Part shown: positions 25,555 through 33,142 of the stretch, in pieces
Numbering within the stretch: the stretch's first letter is position 1
How the letters are laid out: each line of letters opens with the position of its first letter
NCBI GenBank assembly: GCA_016787925.1
Contig: JAEUSK010000134.1
Location: forward strand, 1-33,286
From: a bacterium
GTDB taxonomy: Bacteria > CLD3 > SB21
Direction: 5' to 3'
DNA: 33,286 nt
The notes under the pieces: generated by a model
What the model was told of the DNA's origin: nothing
Seen by the model: only the letters and a program-made list of their open reading frames with translations
Database searches by the model: none
Program-made: the position numbers and the translations under genes

Positions 25555-27015
25555 ATGAAAAAATCTAAATTATTCTTCGTGTCTTCTGAAGTATATCCGT
25601 TCGTAAAAGGCGGGCGCGGAGCGGAGTTCGCAGGCTCACTGCCCCCGTATTTGCAGGCTTTAGGCCATGAGGTGCGCGTCCTAATGCCTAAATACAGCTT
25701 GATCAATGAACGCAAACACATTATACGCGATATAATACGGCTCAAAGATATTCCTGTTAAGATGTTCAATGGGGACATGACGGTGTCCGTAAAATCCGGA
25801 TTTATTCCGGAAACCAAGACCCAGATTTATTTTGCCGATTCTGAAAAATATTACAAGCGCGCCGACATGTACCGGGATATTCGAACTAATCTATTTTTCA
25901 AGGACAATGACGAACGGTTTATATTTCTCGCCAAGGTCGCCATTGAAACGCTGAAGACGCTCGGTTGGCAGCCGGATATTGTTCACTGCTGCGATTGGCC
26001 GACGGGACTATTACCGGCCATGATCCGTGACGAACAAAAGAAGAATAATTTCTTCAAAAAAACAATCGTTACGTTCTCTATCAACGACGTAAACGAAGCA
26101 GGTTTATTCGACAAGTCGGTTTATGAAAAGACTATGATTACCGACGAACAAGCTAGAGATAAATGTTTGTATAAAAATAAAATGAGTTTCCTGAAAGCGG
26201 GAATTGCGTTCTCGGATGCCGTAACAGTGCCGTATATGCATAAACGCCTGAAGTCGATCGGCAAACCGGCAAATGATTTTGAAAGTATCTTAGCGACATC
26301 CAAAACGATCAATGACGTTCCTTTCGCGGGCGATCACAACTTATGGAATCCTGCAAACAACAATACACTCTACAAAACTTATTCCGCGGAAAAGTTCGAA
26401 CGCAAACAAACCAATAAGGAAGGTTTTCTTGCAGATAAACGTTCCGGCTTCAGCGATGACCATCTTATTGTAGGCATTCTTGCGGAGGATATTGAACATC
26501 AGCAGAAATCTATAACACAGGTTTTGAAATCATTAAAGGACGTTACCCTCCAGTTTTTTATCATAGGCAATCAAAACCCTGCGTCGATAGGCGCTATCAA
26601 ATCCGCCGTTGCTAAAAATGATAAACACAAAATTTTTACGTATCATGATCCGGATGATCAGTTTCGGCATAACTTTTTTGCCGTCTGCGACCTCATGTAT
26701 ATTCCGCCAACCGATAATTTCAGTGAACTTTATTATCTTAACGGCATACATTATGGCGCCATCCCTTTGATGCATAAGGCCAACCATGTCGCCGACCTTT
26801 TTGACCCCATTAAAGAAAAAAACCTGAGCGGCAATGCATTCATATTTGCAGATGATAAGGAACTTACAAAGAAGGCGCTGATGGCTGCGGAGTTTTTTAA
26901 AGAGAAAGACAAATGGGACATTTTGGTCAAACGGGTAATGAAAACCGATCTCAGCTGGAATAAATTTACCGCGCCATTTATCAAGATTTACGAACGTGCT
27001 TTGACAAAATTATAG
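25555..27015 (+). CDS. Glycogen/starch synthase-like GT5 protein with eroded active-site motifs
   Basis: A 486-residue protein that aligns over its full length with bacterial GlgA, which transfers glucose from ADP-glucose to glycogen. The N-terminal substrate motif KTGGL reads KGGRG (18-22). The HxHDW motif reads HCCDW (144-148). WNP (263-265) and QK (316-317) are retained, while the preceding Arg of the C-terminal RxxxQK site is lost. The FEPCGL catalytic-glutamate motif reads NFSELY (388-393), with the Glu not in register in my ungapped reading. It may be an inactive or re-purposed GlgA paralogue. It lies between galT (21 nt) and the M61 peptidase (24 nt), likely one operon. The ribosome-binding site CAGGAG is good. 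Confidence 0.82.
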   Translation: MKKSKLFFVSSEVYPFVKGGRGAEFAGSLPPYLQALGHEVRVLMPKYSLINERKHIIRDIIRLKDIPVKMFNGDMTVSVKSGFIPETKTQIYFADSEKYYKRADMYRDIRTNLFFKDNDERFIFLAKVAIETLKTLGWQPDIVHCCDWPTGLLPAMIRDEQKKNNFFKKTIVTFSINDVNEAGLFDKSVYEKTMITDEQARDKCLYKNKMSFLKAGIAFSDAVTVPYMHKRLKSIGKPANDFESILATSKTINDVPFAGDHNLWNPANNNTLYKTYSAEKFERKQTNKEGFLADKRSGFSDDHLIVGILAEDIEHQQKSITQVLKSLKDVTLQFFIIGNQNPASIGAIKSAVAKNDKHKIFTYHDPDDQFRHNFFAVCDLMYIPPTDNFSELYYLNGIHYGAIPLMHKANHVADLFDPIKEKNLSGNAFIFADDKELTKKALMAAEFFKEKDKWDILVKRVMKTDLSWNKFTAPFIKIYERALTKL

Positions 27016-27039
27016 AAGACCCTGTTTAGGAAAGGATGA

Positions 27040-28812
27040 ATGAAAACACACTTATTGTTATTTGGTTTTCTGTTTTTTCTTGTTGAAGTCGTCCGTTGTC
27101 AAGATGCCCAGTTTCACTATACGGTTGAAGTAAGAAATCCGCGTTCAGATAAAGCCCACATTACTTTAGATATAACTAATATATCGGAAGAAACTGCGAC
27201 GTTTTATATGCCGGCGTGGTCGCCCGGCAATTACGAAATGTGTCAGTTTGGAAAATGGATTGACAGCCTCAGGGCTTTTGATTCCGACGAGACGCCTTTA
27301 GATGTCAATCGCCTGGGCGCAAACGAATGGACCATTTCAAATGCGCAACGTATGCGGAAAATAACATATATTGCGCATGATATTCCGGAAGACAGTTTGG
27401 ATACGCTCCCCACCACGCTGAGTGAAATGGGCGATGACTTTTATTTCTTCAACGGCCCCGCCGTTTTCGGTTACCTGAAAAATCGCAAAAACCAACCCTA
27501 TACAATTTCATATGTCTTACCGCCGGATTGGCTTGTCTGGTGTGGTCTTGACCAGCAGAAGCCGTTTTCGTTTTTTGCAGAAAATTATGATCGGCTGATC
27601 GATTCCCCCGTTTTAGCAGGGGGTCCGAGAATCCAGACCTATGATTTCGAACATAACAAGACACGGTACACCATGGTCGTCAATGCCGAGTCTAACGTAG
27701 TTATGGATTCGATTATTGAGTTTACGAAACAATGTATCAATTATCAGACCGGTTTTTTCGGTGAACCGCCTTTCAAACACTATTATTTCTTGCTAAACTT
27801 TTCCACGAGCAATTCACGTTTCGGAGCGCTTGAGCACTTGAATTCATCTGCTTATTTCCTCCCGCCGCCGACCCGTCAGGCTTCGCTGCGGAGCAGTTTC
27901 TACACCCGCGTGATCGCACATGAGTTTTTTCATGTATGGAATCCAAAAGTGATCTTTCCATTGGAGCTGTCGAATTTTAATTACCAGGATTCTATCCGTA
28001 TAAAATCGATGTGGTTTATAGAGGGAGTAACGGAATATTACGCGAAGTTAACTTTGGTCAGATCCGGAATAATGACGCCCTCGCAGTTGTACGAAGACAT
28101 GAAGAACATTGCGCTTTCTGACACGCGCGATGACCTGGAATACTTAAGTCTGAGAGCCGCAGAAGTCGGCGTCGCCAATGCCATGTATACCAAAGGCGCT
28201 CTCATTGCATACTTCATGGATATTGAATGCCGCGACAAGACAAATAACAAAAAATCATTAGACGATGCCGTATTATATTTCAATAAGGAGTTCGGTCAAA
28301 AAAAGAGAGCTTACGACGACGAAAAAGTGATTAAGATTATTAAGAAAGCGACAGGCGTAAATTTTAAGGGCTTTTATAACAAATATATTCGCGGAAAAGA
28401 GCCGATCCCGGTTTCAACGTACTTTGAAAAAGCGGGGTTGAGTTACGAATATTTCTATCCTCCTTATTACGGCTGGTACTTCGACATAGACGACAACGGC
28501 AGATTGTTCGTCGCTTCTGTTTCAGACAATTCGACGGCAAGCGCCCTGGGCTTGAAGTCCGGCGACATCGTTAAGGAACTCAGCCATTTCAAGATTACCA
28601 CTGATTTAGAGGAGATCCGCAGGTACGTTCAGTACGCTGAGAACCTGAAGGTAGGTGAGAATATTCGTTTGGTAGTGGATCGCGGCGGCTCACTGCTCGA
28701 ACTCAACGCGAAAGTAAAGAGCGGAACGCAGCCGAACGTCATCATCAAGGAGAACCCGAATGCGACAGCAAAACAGATTTTGATCAGAAAAAGCATTATC
28801 GGTACGAAATAA
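27040..28812 (+). CDS. M61 family metallopeptidase (glycyl aminopeptidase-like) with PDZ domain
   Basis: A 590-residue exported protease. It has a signal peptide (1-20), an N-terminal beta domain, and a zinc-peptidase core with the GALEH motif (262-266), H294-E-F-F-H298 and probable third ligand Glu328 in WFIEGVTEYY. A C-terminal PDZ domain (about 470-565, with SALGLKSGDIV) follows. M61 enzymes favour peptides with N-terminal Gly or Ala. The PDZ may present substrate or bind partners. It is probably periplasmic. It is the third gene of the galT cluster, with AAAGG just before the ATG. Together with the M1 enzyme and the peptide-binding lipoprotein it suggests a peptide-using lifestyle. Confidence 0.92.
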   Translation: MKTHLLLFGFLFFLVEVVRCQDAQFHYTVEVRNPRSDKAHITLDITNISEETATFYMPAWSPGNYEMCQFGKWIDSLRAFDSDETPLDVNRLGANEWTISNAQRMRKITYIAHDIPEDSLDTLPTTLSEMGDDFYFFNGPAVFGYLKNRKNQPYTISYVLPPDWLVWCGLDQQKPFSFFAENYDRLIDSPVLAGGPRIQTYDFEHNKTRYTMVVNAESNVVMDSIIEFTKQCINYQTGFFGEPPFKHYYFLLNFSTSNSRFGALEHLNSSAYFLPPPTRQASLRSSFYTRVIAHEFFHVWNPKVIFPLELSNFNYQDSIRIKSMWFIEGVTEYYAKLTLVRSGIMTPSQLYEDMKNIALSDTRDDLEYLSLRAAEVGVANAMYTKGALIAYFMDIECRDKTNNKKSLDDAVLYFNKEFGQKKRAYDDEKVIKIIKKATGVNFKGFYNKYIRGKEPIPVSTYFEKAGLSYEYFYPPYYGWYFDIDDNGRLFVASVSDNSTASALGLKSGDIVKELSHFKITTDLEEIRRYVQYAENLKVGENIRLVVDRGGSLLELNAKVKSGTQPNVIIKENPNATAKQILIRKSIIGTK

Positions 28813-28871
28813 TTGTTGCCTCTGAATATCTGAGGAGCTATATTGGCGGCGCAAATTTCTAAGCAGAGTTT

Positions 28872-29114
28872 ATGGTAACAGCAAAAATTAAGATATTGCC
28901 TAAAGCCAGCGTGCTTGATCCACAGGGTAAAGTCGTCATGCAATCGCTTGAAACAATGGGTTTCATGAATATTGAGGACGTTCGCTTAGGAAAATATATT
29001 GAAATCAAACTCGAAAACATGACGAAACAGGAAGCTGAGAAGACGGTTGATACTATGTGTCAAAAACTTCTTGCCAATCTGGTGATTGAAAGTTACGTGT
29101 TCGATATTGAATGA
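28872..29114 (+). CDS. purS: Phosphoribosylformylglycinamidine synthase subunit PurS
   Basis: An 80-residue protein matching PurS, which assembles with PurQ and PurL to form FGAM synthase in purine synthesis. Family features are the opening strand, LDPQGKVVMQSLETMGF (15-31), and VRLGKYIEIKL (37-47). Full length for the family (about 80-85). Normally it is next to purQ and purL; here a tRNA gene and ccmB follow, so the partner genes must be elsewhere. The ribosome-binding site is weak (AAGCAGAG). Confidence 0.93.
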   Translation: MVTAKIKILPKASVLDPQGKVVMQSLETMGFMNIEDVRLGKYIEIKLENMTKQEAEKTVDTMCQKLLANLVIESYVFDIE

Positions 29115-29121
29115 TTTTTTT

Positions 29122-29196
29122 CGGGGTGTAGCGCAGCCCGGTTAGCGTGCTCGGTTCGGGACCGAGAGGTCGGGAGTTCAAATCTCCCCACCCCGA
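29122..29196 (+). tRNA. tRNA-Pro (anticodon CGG)
   Basis: A complete cloverleaf of 75 nt. Acceptor CGGGGTG pairs with CACCCCG, with discriminator A at 29196. The anticodon stem CTCGG/CCGAG encloses loop TTCGGGA (anticodon CGG, reading CCG, with G37 as usual for proline). T-stem GGGAG/CTCCC encloses TTCAAAT. CCA is not encoded (CTGA follows), so it must be added by nucleotidyltransferase. Confidence 0.96.
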
Positions 29197-29250
29197 CTGA
29201 TTAAGAAAATTCCCGTAATCCTTTCCTCCCATGCCACTTACTTCATTTGC

Positions 29251-29931
29251 ATGACACCATTTCTTAAAAAAGTCTGGACCATCTTTGACAAGGATTTCTT
29301 GACCGAGCGCCGGACAAAAGAATCGTTCAGCGCCATGTTTGTATTTGGAGTGCTGGTACTGGTCATTTTTAATTTCACAATGAACCCGGACGCTGAGCAA
29401 ACTCTTCAGATCGGGCCGGGCATCTTGTGGGTCGCTTTCACCTTTGCGGGCACGCTTGGATTGAACCGCGCTTTTGCATCCGAAAGTGAAAACGGAAATT
29501 TTCAGGCGCTGATGATGCTGCCGATTGATAAAGGTGCAATTTATCTAGGCAAACTTATGTCCGGCTGCGTTTTTATGTTTATTACCGAACTTTTCATATT
29601 ACCGCTGTTCATTTTGTTCTTTAACCTATCTGTTTTTCAGGAGATACCGGCTCTATTGCTGATCTGCCTTCTTGGCACGCTGGGCTTCATAAGTACGGGA
29701 ACGATTTTTTCCGCTATTGCCATGAATACAAAAATGCGAGAGGTGTTGTTGCCTGTATTACTATTTCCCGTAGCCATTCCATCGATTATAGCCTCCGTAG
29801 AAGCCACAGGGATCATCCTGAGAGGTGAATCCCTTTCAGAAGCGATCGACTGGATAAAAATACTCGTCGCATTTGATGTCATTATTATCGTTACCTCGTT
29901 TCTCACCTTTGAATACGTGTTGGAAGAATAA
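29251..29931 (+). CDS. ccmB: Heme exporter protein B (CcmB), cytochrome c biogenesis
   Basis: A 226-residue membrane protein with about six hydrophobic helices and the CcmB signature near the N-terminus: KDFLTERRTKE (14-24), then LNRAFASESENG (71-82), which is the most conserved part of the family. With CcmA (ATPase) and CcmC it handles heme transfer for c-type cytochrome maturation (system I). No ccmA, ccmC or ccmE lies in the window. The start ATG has no clear ribosome-binding site, and it sits 54 nt behind the tRNA. Confidence 0.92.
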   Translation: MTPFLKKVWTIFDKDFLTERRTKESFSAMFVFGVLVLVIFNFTMNPDAEQTLQIGPGILWVAFTFAGTLGLNRAFASESENGNFQALMMLPIDKGAIYLGKLMSGCVFMFITELFILPLFILFFNLSVFQEIPALLLICLLGTLGFISTGTIFSAIAMNTKMREVLLPVLLFPVAIPSIIASVEATGIILRGESLSEAIDWIKILVAFDVIIIVTSFLTFEYVLEE

Positions 29932-29962
29932 GAAATTCTTCTCAATAACCCGCACAAATTAC

Positions 29963-29991
29963 TTGCAATAAAATCAAAAATTTGTTAAATA
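29963..29991 (+). promoter_or_regulatory. Candidate sigma70-type promoter for the fused E1 gene
   Basis: TTGCAA (29963-29968), a 17-nt spacer and TAAATA (29986-29991) lie about 50 nt before the ATG, in a 110-nt gap after ccmB. Confidence 0.45.
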
Positions 29992-30041
29992 CAGTCCCTA
30001 AAAAAGTGTTTTACATTGTTCAATTAATTAAAGGATAGTGC

Positions 30042-32084
30042 ATGGAAACCATTGCCAAGCCGCCTTCCAATGTACCTAAAAAAGTCAATCGCGACGATTT
30101 GAAAAAATGGTACAAACTCGCGCACATGAGCCGATTGATTGACGAACAGGCATCGAAGTTTATTCGTCAGTCCAAGGGCTGGTCCTATCTTGCAATGTGC
30201 AGCGGCCATGAGGGAATTCAGCTTGCGCTGGGCCTGTCTTTTCGGCCAAAAAAGGATTTCTTGTTCCCCTATTACCGGGATCAGCTAACCTGTCTTGCGG
30301 CGGGTATCTCTGTAAATGAAATCATGCTGAATGGCCTCAGCCGTAAAGACGATATCGCCAGCGGCGGACGGCACATGTCCAATCATTTTGCAAAACCGGA
30401 AATCAATATTGAAAACGTGTCCTCCTGCGTTTCCAATCATACGCTGCACGCTGTTGGTGTCGCGCGCGCTATAAAGTATTACAATTCCGATGGTATCGCC
30501 TACGCCAGCTACGGCGACGCTTCATCGTCGGAAGGTTATGTCTTCGAGGCCATAAACGGGGCAAGCCGCGAAAAATTACCGGTCATTTTCGTGGTCCAAA
30601 ATAATCATTACGGCATTAGTGTTCCGAGCGAGGAACAGACTGCAAACAAGATTGTTTCCGAAAATTATCAGGGCATAAAATTTCTGCACATCGTCAATTG
30701 TGACGGCAAAGATTTTTTCGACAGCCGCCGTGCAATGGACGAAGCGATACAGTATGTCAAGTCGGGCAAAGGACCCGCGCTTGTTCATGCGGATTGCGTG
30801 CGTATTCAGGCCCATTCCAACAGCGACCGGCACGAATTGTACCGGTCTAAAGAAGAGTTGGATGAGATGAATAAACTGGATCCGATACTTAAGTTTCGCA
30901 GTTTCCTCGTTGAAGAAAAAATATTCAGCGAAAAAGAAATTAACGATTTGGAGAATGCAAGCCAGAAAGAAGTGGATGAAGCAGCAGCCAAAGCGGAAGC
31001 TGCCCCAATACCCGATCCTGAGACCGCGTTGTTGTACGTGACTCCGGAACCCATTCATGTGGAGGAAACCCTTACTCCCGACGGCGAGCCGACTGAAAAG
31101 ATACGTGAAGCTATAAATCGTACGCTCCATGAAGAATTTCGTCACAATCCGGACACCTTCCTTTGGGGACAAGATGTCGCATCTAAAGATAAGGGCGGCG
31201 TATTCAACGTTACGAAAGATATGCAGCAGGAATTCGGGCGAGGGCGTGTTTTTAATGCCCCGATCGCGGAAGACTTTATTGTAGGCACGGCCAACGGGAT
31301 GTCGCGATTCAAAGACGACATTCGCCTGGTTATCGAAGCGGCACAGTTCGCAGACTACGTGTGGCCGGCGATGGAACAGATCGTAGAGACAAGCCACGAA
31401 TATTACCGCTCTAACGGGCAAAATTGTCCGAACATAGTGATCCGTCTCTCGCACGGCGGATATATCGGCGGGGGCCTTTATCACTCCCAGAGCGTCGAAG
31501 GCATCCTATCGAACTTACCCGGTGTGCGTGTTGTCATGCCGTCATTTTCTGATGATGCGTGCGGATTATTGCGAACCGCGATTCGATCTAGAGGAATTAC
31601 ATTTTTTTTAGAGCCCAAATTCTTATACAACCAGATTTTTGCGCAAAGCCCAAAGACAGGACCGGAGCATTTTGTTCCATTCGGGAAAGCTCGAGTCCGC
31701 AGGGAAGGTTCGCAGGCAACGATCGTGACGTACGGAACAACCGTTCACTGGGCATTACGCGCCGCGAGTAAATTAGCCGACAAAGGCATCGGCATTGAAG
31801 TTATTGATATTCGCTCGATTGTTCCTTTGGATATGGACACGATCATACAATCTGTCAAAAAAACCAATCGCGTCATGGTGGTACATGAAAATCAGACTAT
31901 GGGCGGGTTTGGCGGAGAGATTGCCGCCAGGATCGCGCAGGATGCCTTCGAATATCTCGATGCTCCGGTTAAGCGCGTTTGCAGCGAAGATTCGCCAGTA
32001 CCTTTCTCACGTGTTCTGGAAGCCGCCGTACTGGTGGATGAAGCAAAGATACTACGCACGTTGGAGGAGTTGGTAGGCTATTGA
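30042..32084 (+). CDS. 2-oxoacid dehydrogenase E1, alpha and beta subunits fused
   Basis: A 680-residue single chain. Residues 1-320 are the E1 alpha subunit, with the thiamine-diphosphate/Mg motif GD159A ... QNN188 and the phosphorylation-loop-like RHMSNHF region. Residues 350-680 are the E1 beta subunit, with the thiamine-activating Glu410 (APIAED) and His481 in GGGLYHSQS. A charged linker (about 300-345) joins them. It decarboxylates a 2-oxoacid (branched-chain or pyruvate) and passes the acyl group to an E2 lipoyl protein. Sequence alone does not separate these substrates, though such fusions are often annotated as branched-chain/2-oxoisovalerate enzymes. No E2 or E3 gene is nearby. AAAGGATAG gives a ribosome-binding site. 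Confidence 0.92.
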   Translation: METIAKPPSNVPKKVNRDDLKKWYKLAHMSRLIDEQASKFIRQSKGWSYLAMCSGHEGIQLALGLSFRPKKDFLFPYYRDQLTCLAAGISVNEIMLNGLSRKDDIASGGRHMSNHFAKPEINIENVSSCVSNHTLHAVGVARAIKYYNSDGIAYASYGDASSSEGYVFEAINGASREKLPVIFVVQNNHYGISVPSEEQTANKIVSENYQGIKFLHIVNCDGKDFFDSRRAMDEAIQYVKSGKGPALVHADCVRIQAHSNSDRHELYRSKEELDEMNKLDPILKFRSFLVEEKIFSEKEINDLENASQKEVDEAAAKAEAAPIPDPETALLYVTPEPIHVEETLTPDGEPTEKIREAINRTLHEEFRHNPDTFLWGQDVASKDKGGVFNVTKDMQQEFGRGRVFNAPIAEDFIVGTANGMSRFKDDIRLVIEAAQFADYVWPAMEQIVETSHEYYRSNGQNCPNIVIRLSHGGYIGGGLYHSQSVEGILSNLPGVRVVMPSFSDDACGLLRTAIRSRGITFFLEPKFLYNQIFAQSPKTGPEHFVPFGKARVRREGSQATIVTYGTTVHWALRAASKLADKGIGIEVIDIRSIVPLDMDTIIQSVKKTNRVMVVHENQTMGGFGGEIAARIAQDAFEYLDAPVKRVCSEDSPVPFSRVLEAAVLVDEAKILRTLEELVGY

Positions 32085-32106
32085 GATTTCCGGTTTAATT
32101 TCCAGC

Positions 32107-32135
32107 TTGACCACCAAGATTGTATTACTTACATT
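32107..32135 (+). promoter_or_regulatory. Candidate promoter for the small-protein/nucleotidyltransferase pair
   Basis: TTGACC (32107-32112), 17 nt and TACATT (32130-32135). The predicted transcript start falls at or next to the ATG at 32142, which has no ribosome-binding site, so the message could be leaderless. Confidence 0.4.
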
Positions 32136-32141
32136 GAATTA

Positions 32142-32357
32142 ATGAATACGCAATTCTTAACTAGAATGGATAAATCCAAGCTTGAAATCACGAGCTTGGA
32201 AACTAACAACAGACAAGAAAAATATTTCTGGCTTACAAAAACCCCTGAAGAGCGTTGGGCAGCGCTCGAATTGTTAAGACAACAATTTTATGGCGATTCA
32301 TATCTTACCGGACGACTTCAAAGAACTATTGAAGTTATTCAACAAACACCGCGTTAA
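32142..32357 (+). CDS. Small protein paired with a nucleotidyltransferase (antitoxin-like, unproven)
   Basis: A 71-residue hydrophilic protein with the segment FWLTKTPEERWAALELLRQQFYG (29-51) and the tail TGRLQRTIEVIQ (56-67). I recall small proteins of this kind next to nucleotidyltransferase genes in many environmental bacteria, but I know no tested function. It overlaps the next gene by 68 nt in a different frame, so translational coupling is likely. There is no ribosome-binding site at the ATG; Met9 (ATG 32166) is an alternative start. Confidence 0.65.
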   Translation: MNTQFLTRMDKSKLEITSLETNNRQEKYFWLTKTPEERWAALELLRQQFYGDSYLTGRLQRTIEVIQQTPR

Positions 32358-32739
32358 ATATTTACTGATTGGCGGCTACGCGGTTGCTCATTACGGTTAT
32401 GTACGGGCAACGCAAGACATGGATCTATGGATATCAATAGTATCTTCCAACGCAGCTAAGACCGTTAAAGCACTCGTCGAATTTGGTTTTGACTCCTCTG
32501 CACTCTCCGAAGACATATTCCTCAAGCCCCACCAAGTCATTCGAATGGGAGTTCCCCCGCTCAGAATTGAGATCCTTACAACTATTTCAGGCGTTCAATT
32601 TGACTTGTGCTATGAACGACGAAAAGAAATTTCGATTGAAGGAATTCTGATTCCCATCATTGATGTTGAAGACTTGAAGGTAAACAAGAAAGCAGCCGGG
32701 CGACACAGCGATCTGAATGATCTGGAAAATCTTGTTTAG
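32290..32739 (+). CDS. Nucleotidyltransferase-fold protein (MNT/AbiEii-like, possible toxin-antitoxin component)
   Basis: A 149-residue protein with the minimal nucleotidyltransferase signature: GG (28-29) followed by TQDMDLWI with Asp43 and Asp45. Glu94 in LRIEIL may be the third carboxylate, in place of Asp. The start DFKELLKLFNKHRVKYLLIGGYAV is typical of stand-alone nucleotidyltransferases found in toxin-antitoxin and abortive-infection loci. These enzymes may transfer nucleotides to tRNA or to a partner protein. The partner here is the overlapping 71-residue protein rather than a HEPN protein. No good ribosome-binding site is seen, consistent with coupling. It could also be an uncharacterised housekeeping transferase. 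Confidence 0.78.
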   Translation: MAIHILPDDFKELLKLFNKHRVKYLLIGGYAVAHYGYVRATQDMDLWISIVSSNAAKTVKALVEFGFDSSALSEDIFLKPHQVIRMGVPPLRIEILTTISGVQFDLCYERRKEISIEGILIPIIDVEDLKVNKKAAGRHSDLNDLENLV

Positions 32740-32812
32740 CGCTTGCGGGCTGTGAACATATCGCATCCCGTCTTCGACACTATCAGAATTTGTAAATTTC
32801 TTAAGTTTAAAG

Positions 32813-32843
32813 AAAAGGCTGCGAAAACATCTCAGCCTTTTTT
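32813..32843 (+). terminator. Rho-independent terminator after the nucleotidyltransferase
   Basis: AAAGGCTG (32814-32821) and CAGCCTTT (32833-32840) form an 8-bp stem with an 11-nt loop and a T-run to 32843. It lies about 75 nt past the nucleotidyltransferase stop and two bases before the next promoter. Confidence 0.85.
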
Positions 32844-32844
32844 A

Positions 32845-32873
32845 TTGACAATATCCGACAAATGTGATATACT
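32845..32873 (+). promoter_or_regulatory. Strong sigma70-type promoter of the toxin-antitoxin operon
   Basis: TTGACA (32845-32850), exactly 17 nt, then TATACT (32868-32873): the best promoter match in the window. It starts two bases after the preceding terminator and 58 nt before the antitoxin ATG. A direct repeat GTGATA (32864-32869 and 32878-32883) flanks the -10 box and start region. Confidence 0.75.
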
Positions 32874-32883
32874 TTTAGTGATA
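32864..32883. promoter_or_regulatory. Candidate operator, GTGATA direct repeat
   Basis: GTGATA occurs at 32864-32869 and 32878-32883, 14 nt apart start to start, overlapping the -10 box. Ribbon-helix-helix antitoxins usually repress their own operon by binding paired sites like this. Binding is inferred, not seen. Confidence 0.4.
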
Positions 32884-32902
32884 CCTATCGAAAAGGAGTT
32901 TT

Positions 32903-33142
32903 ATGGCTGTAAATTTATCGCTCAAGCTTAAGGATGAGGTTTTTAAGGAGACCGAGAAGACCATCGAGAAGCTTGATACTTCCCGCAATGCCTACATCAA
33001 TGACGCCGTTGACTTTTACAATCATTTGATGCGGCGTAAACTGCTCAAAGATCAGATGGTGCGTGAGTCGGCGGCGGTTTACCACACGTCGCTGGACGTC
33101 CTCAAAGAATTCGAAAAACTTGAGGATGACATTCACGAATGA
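32903..33142 (+). CDS. Ribbon-helix-helix antitoxin (MazE-like)
   Basis: A 79-residue protein with a short basic/hydrophobic strand VNLSLKLKDEV (3-13), followed by helices containing TSRNAYINDAVDFYNHLM, as in RHH/CopG DNA-binding antitoxins. The acidic tail FEKLEDDIHE would bind and block the toxin. AAAAGGAG precedes the ATG. Its stop overlaps the toxin start by four bases (ATGA), the classic layout of a coupled antitoxin-toxin operon. Confidence 0.85.
   Translation: MAVNLSLKLKDEVFKETEKTIEKLDTSRNAYINDAVDFYNHLMRRKLLKDQMVRESAAVYHTSLDVLKEFEKLEDDIHE

Noticed and set aside
30576-31484. A 302-codon open frame on the minus strand inside the E1 gene
   Set aside because: It lies wholly within a well-conserved E1 coding region and its product (Cys/Phe/His-rich, no motif) resembles nothing I know.
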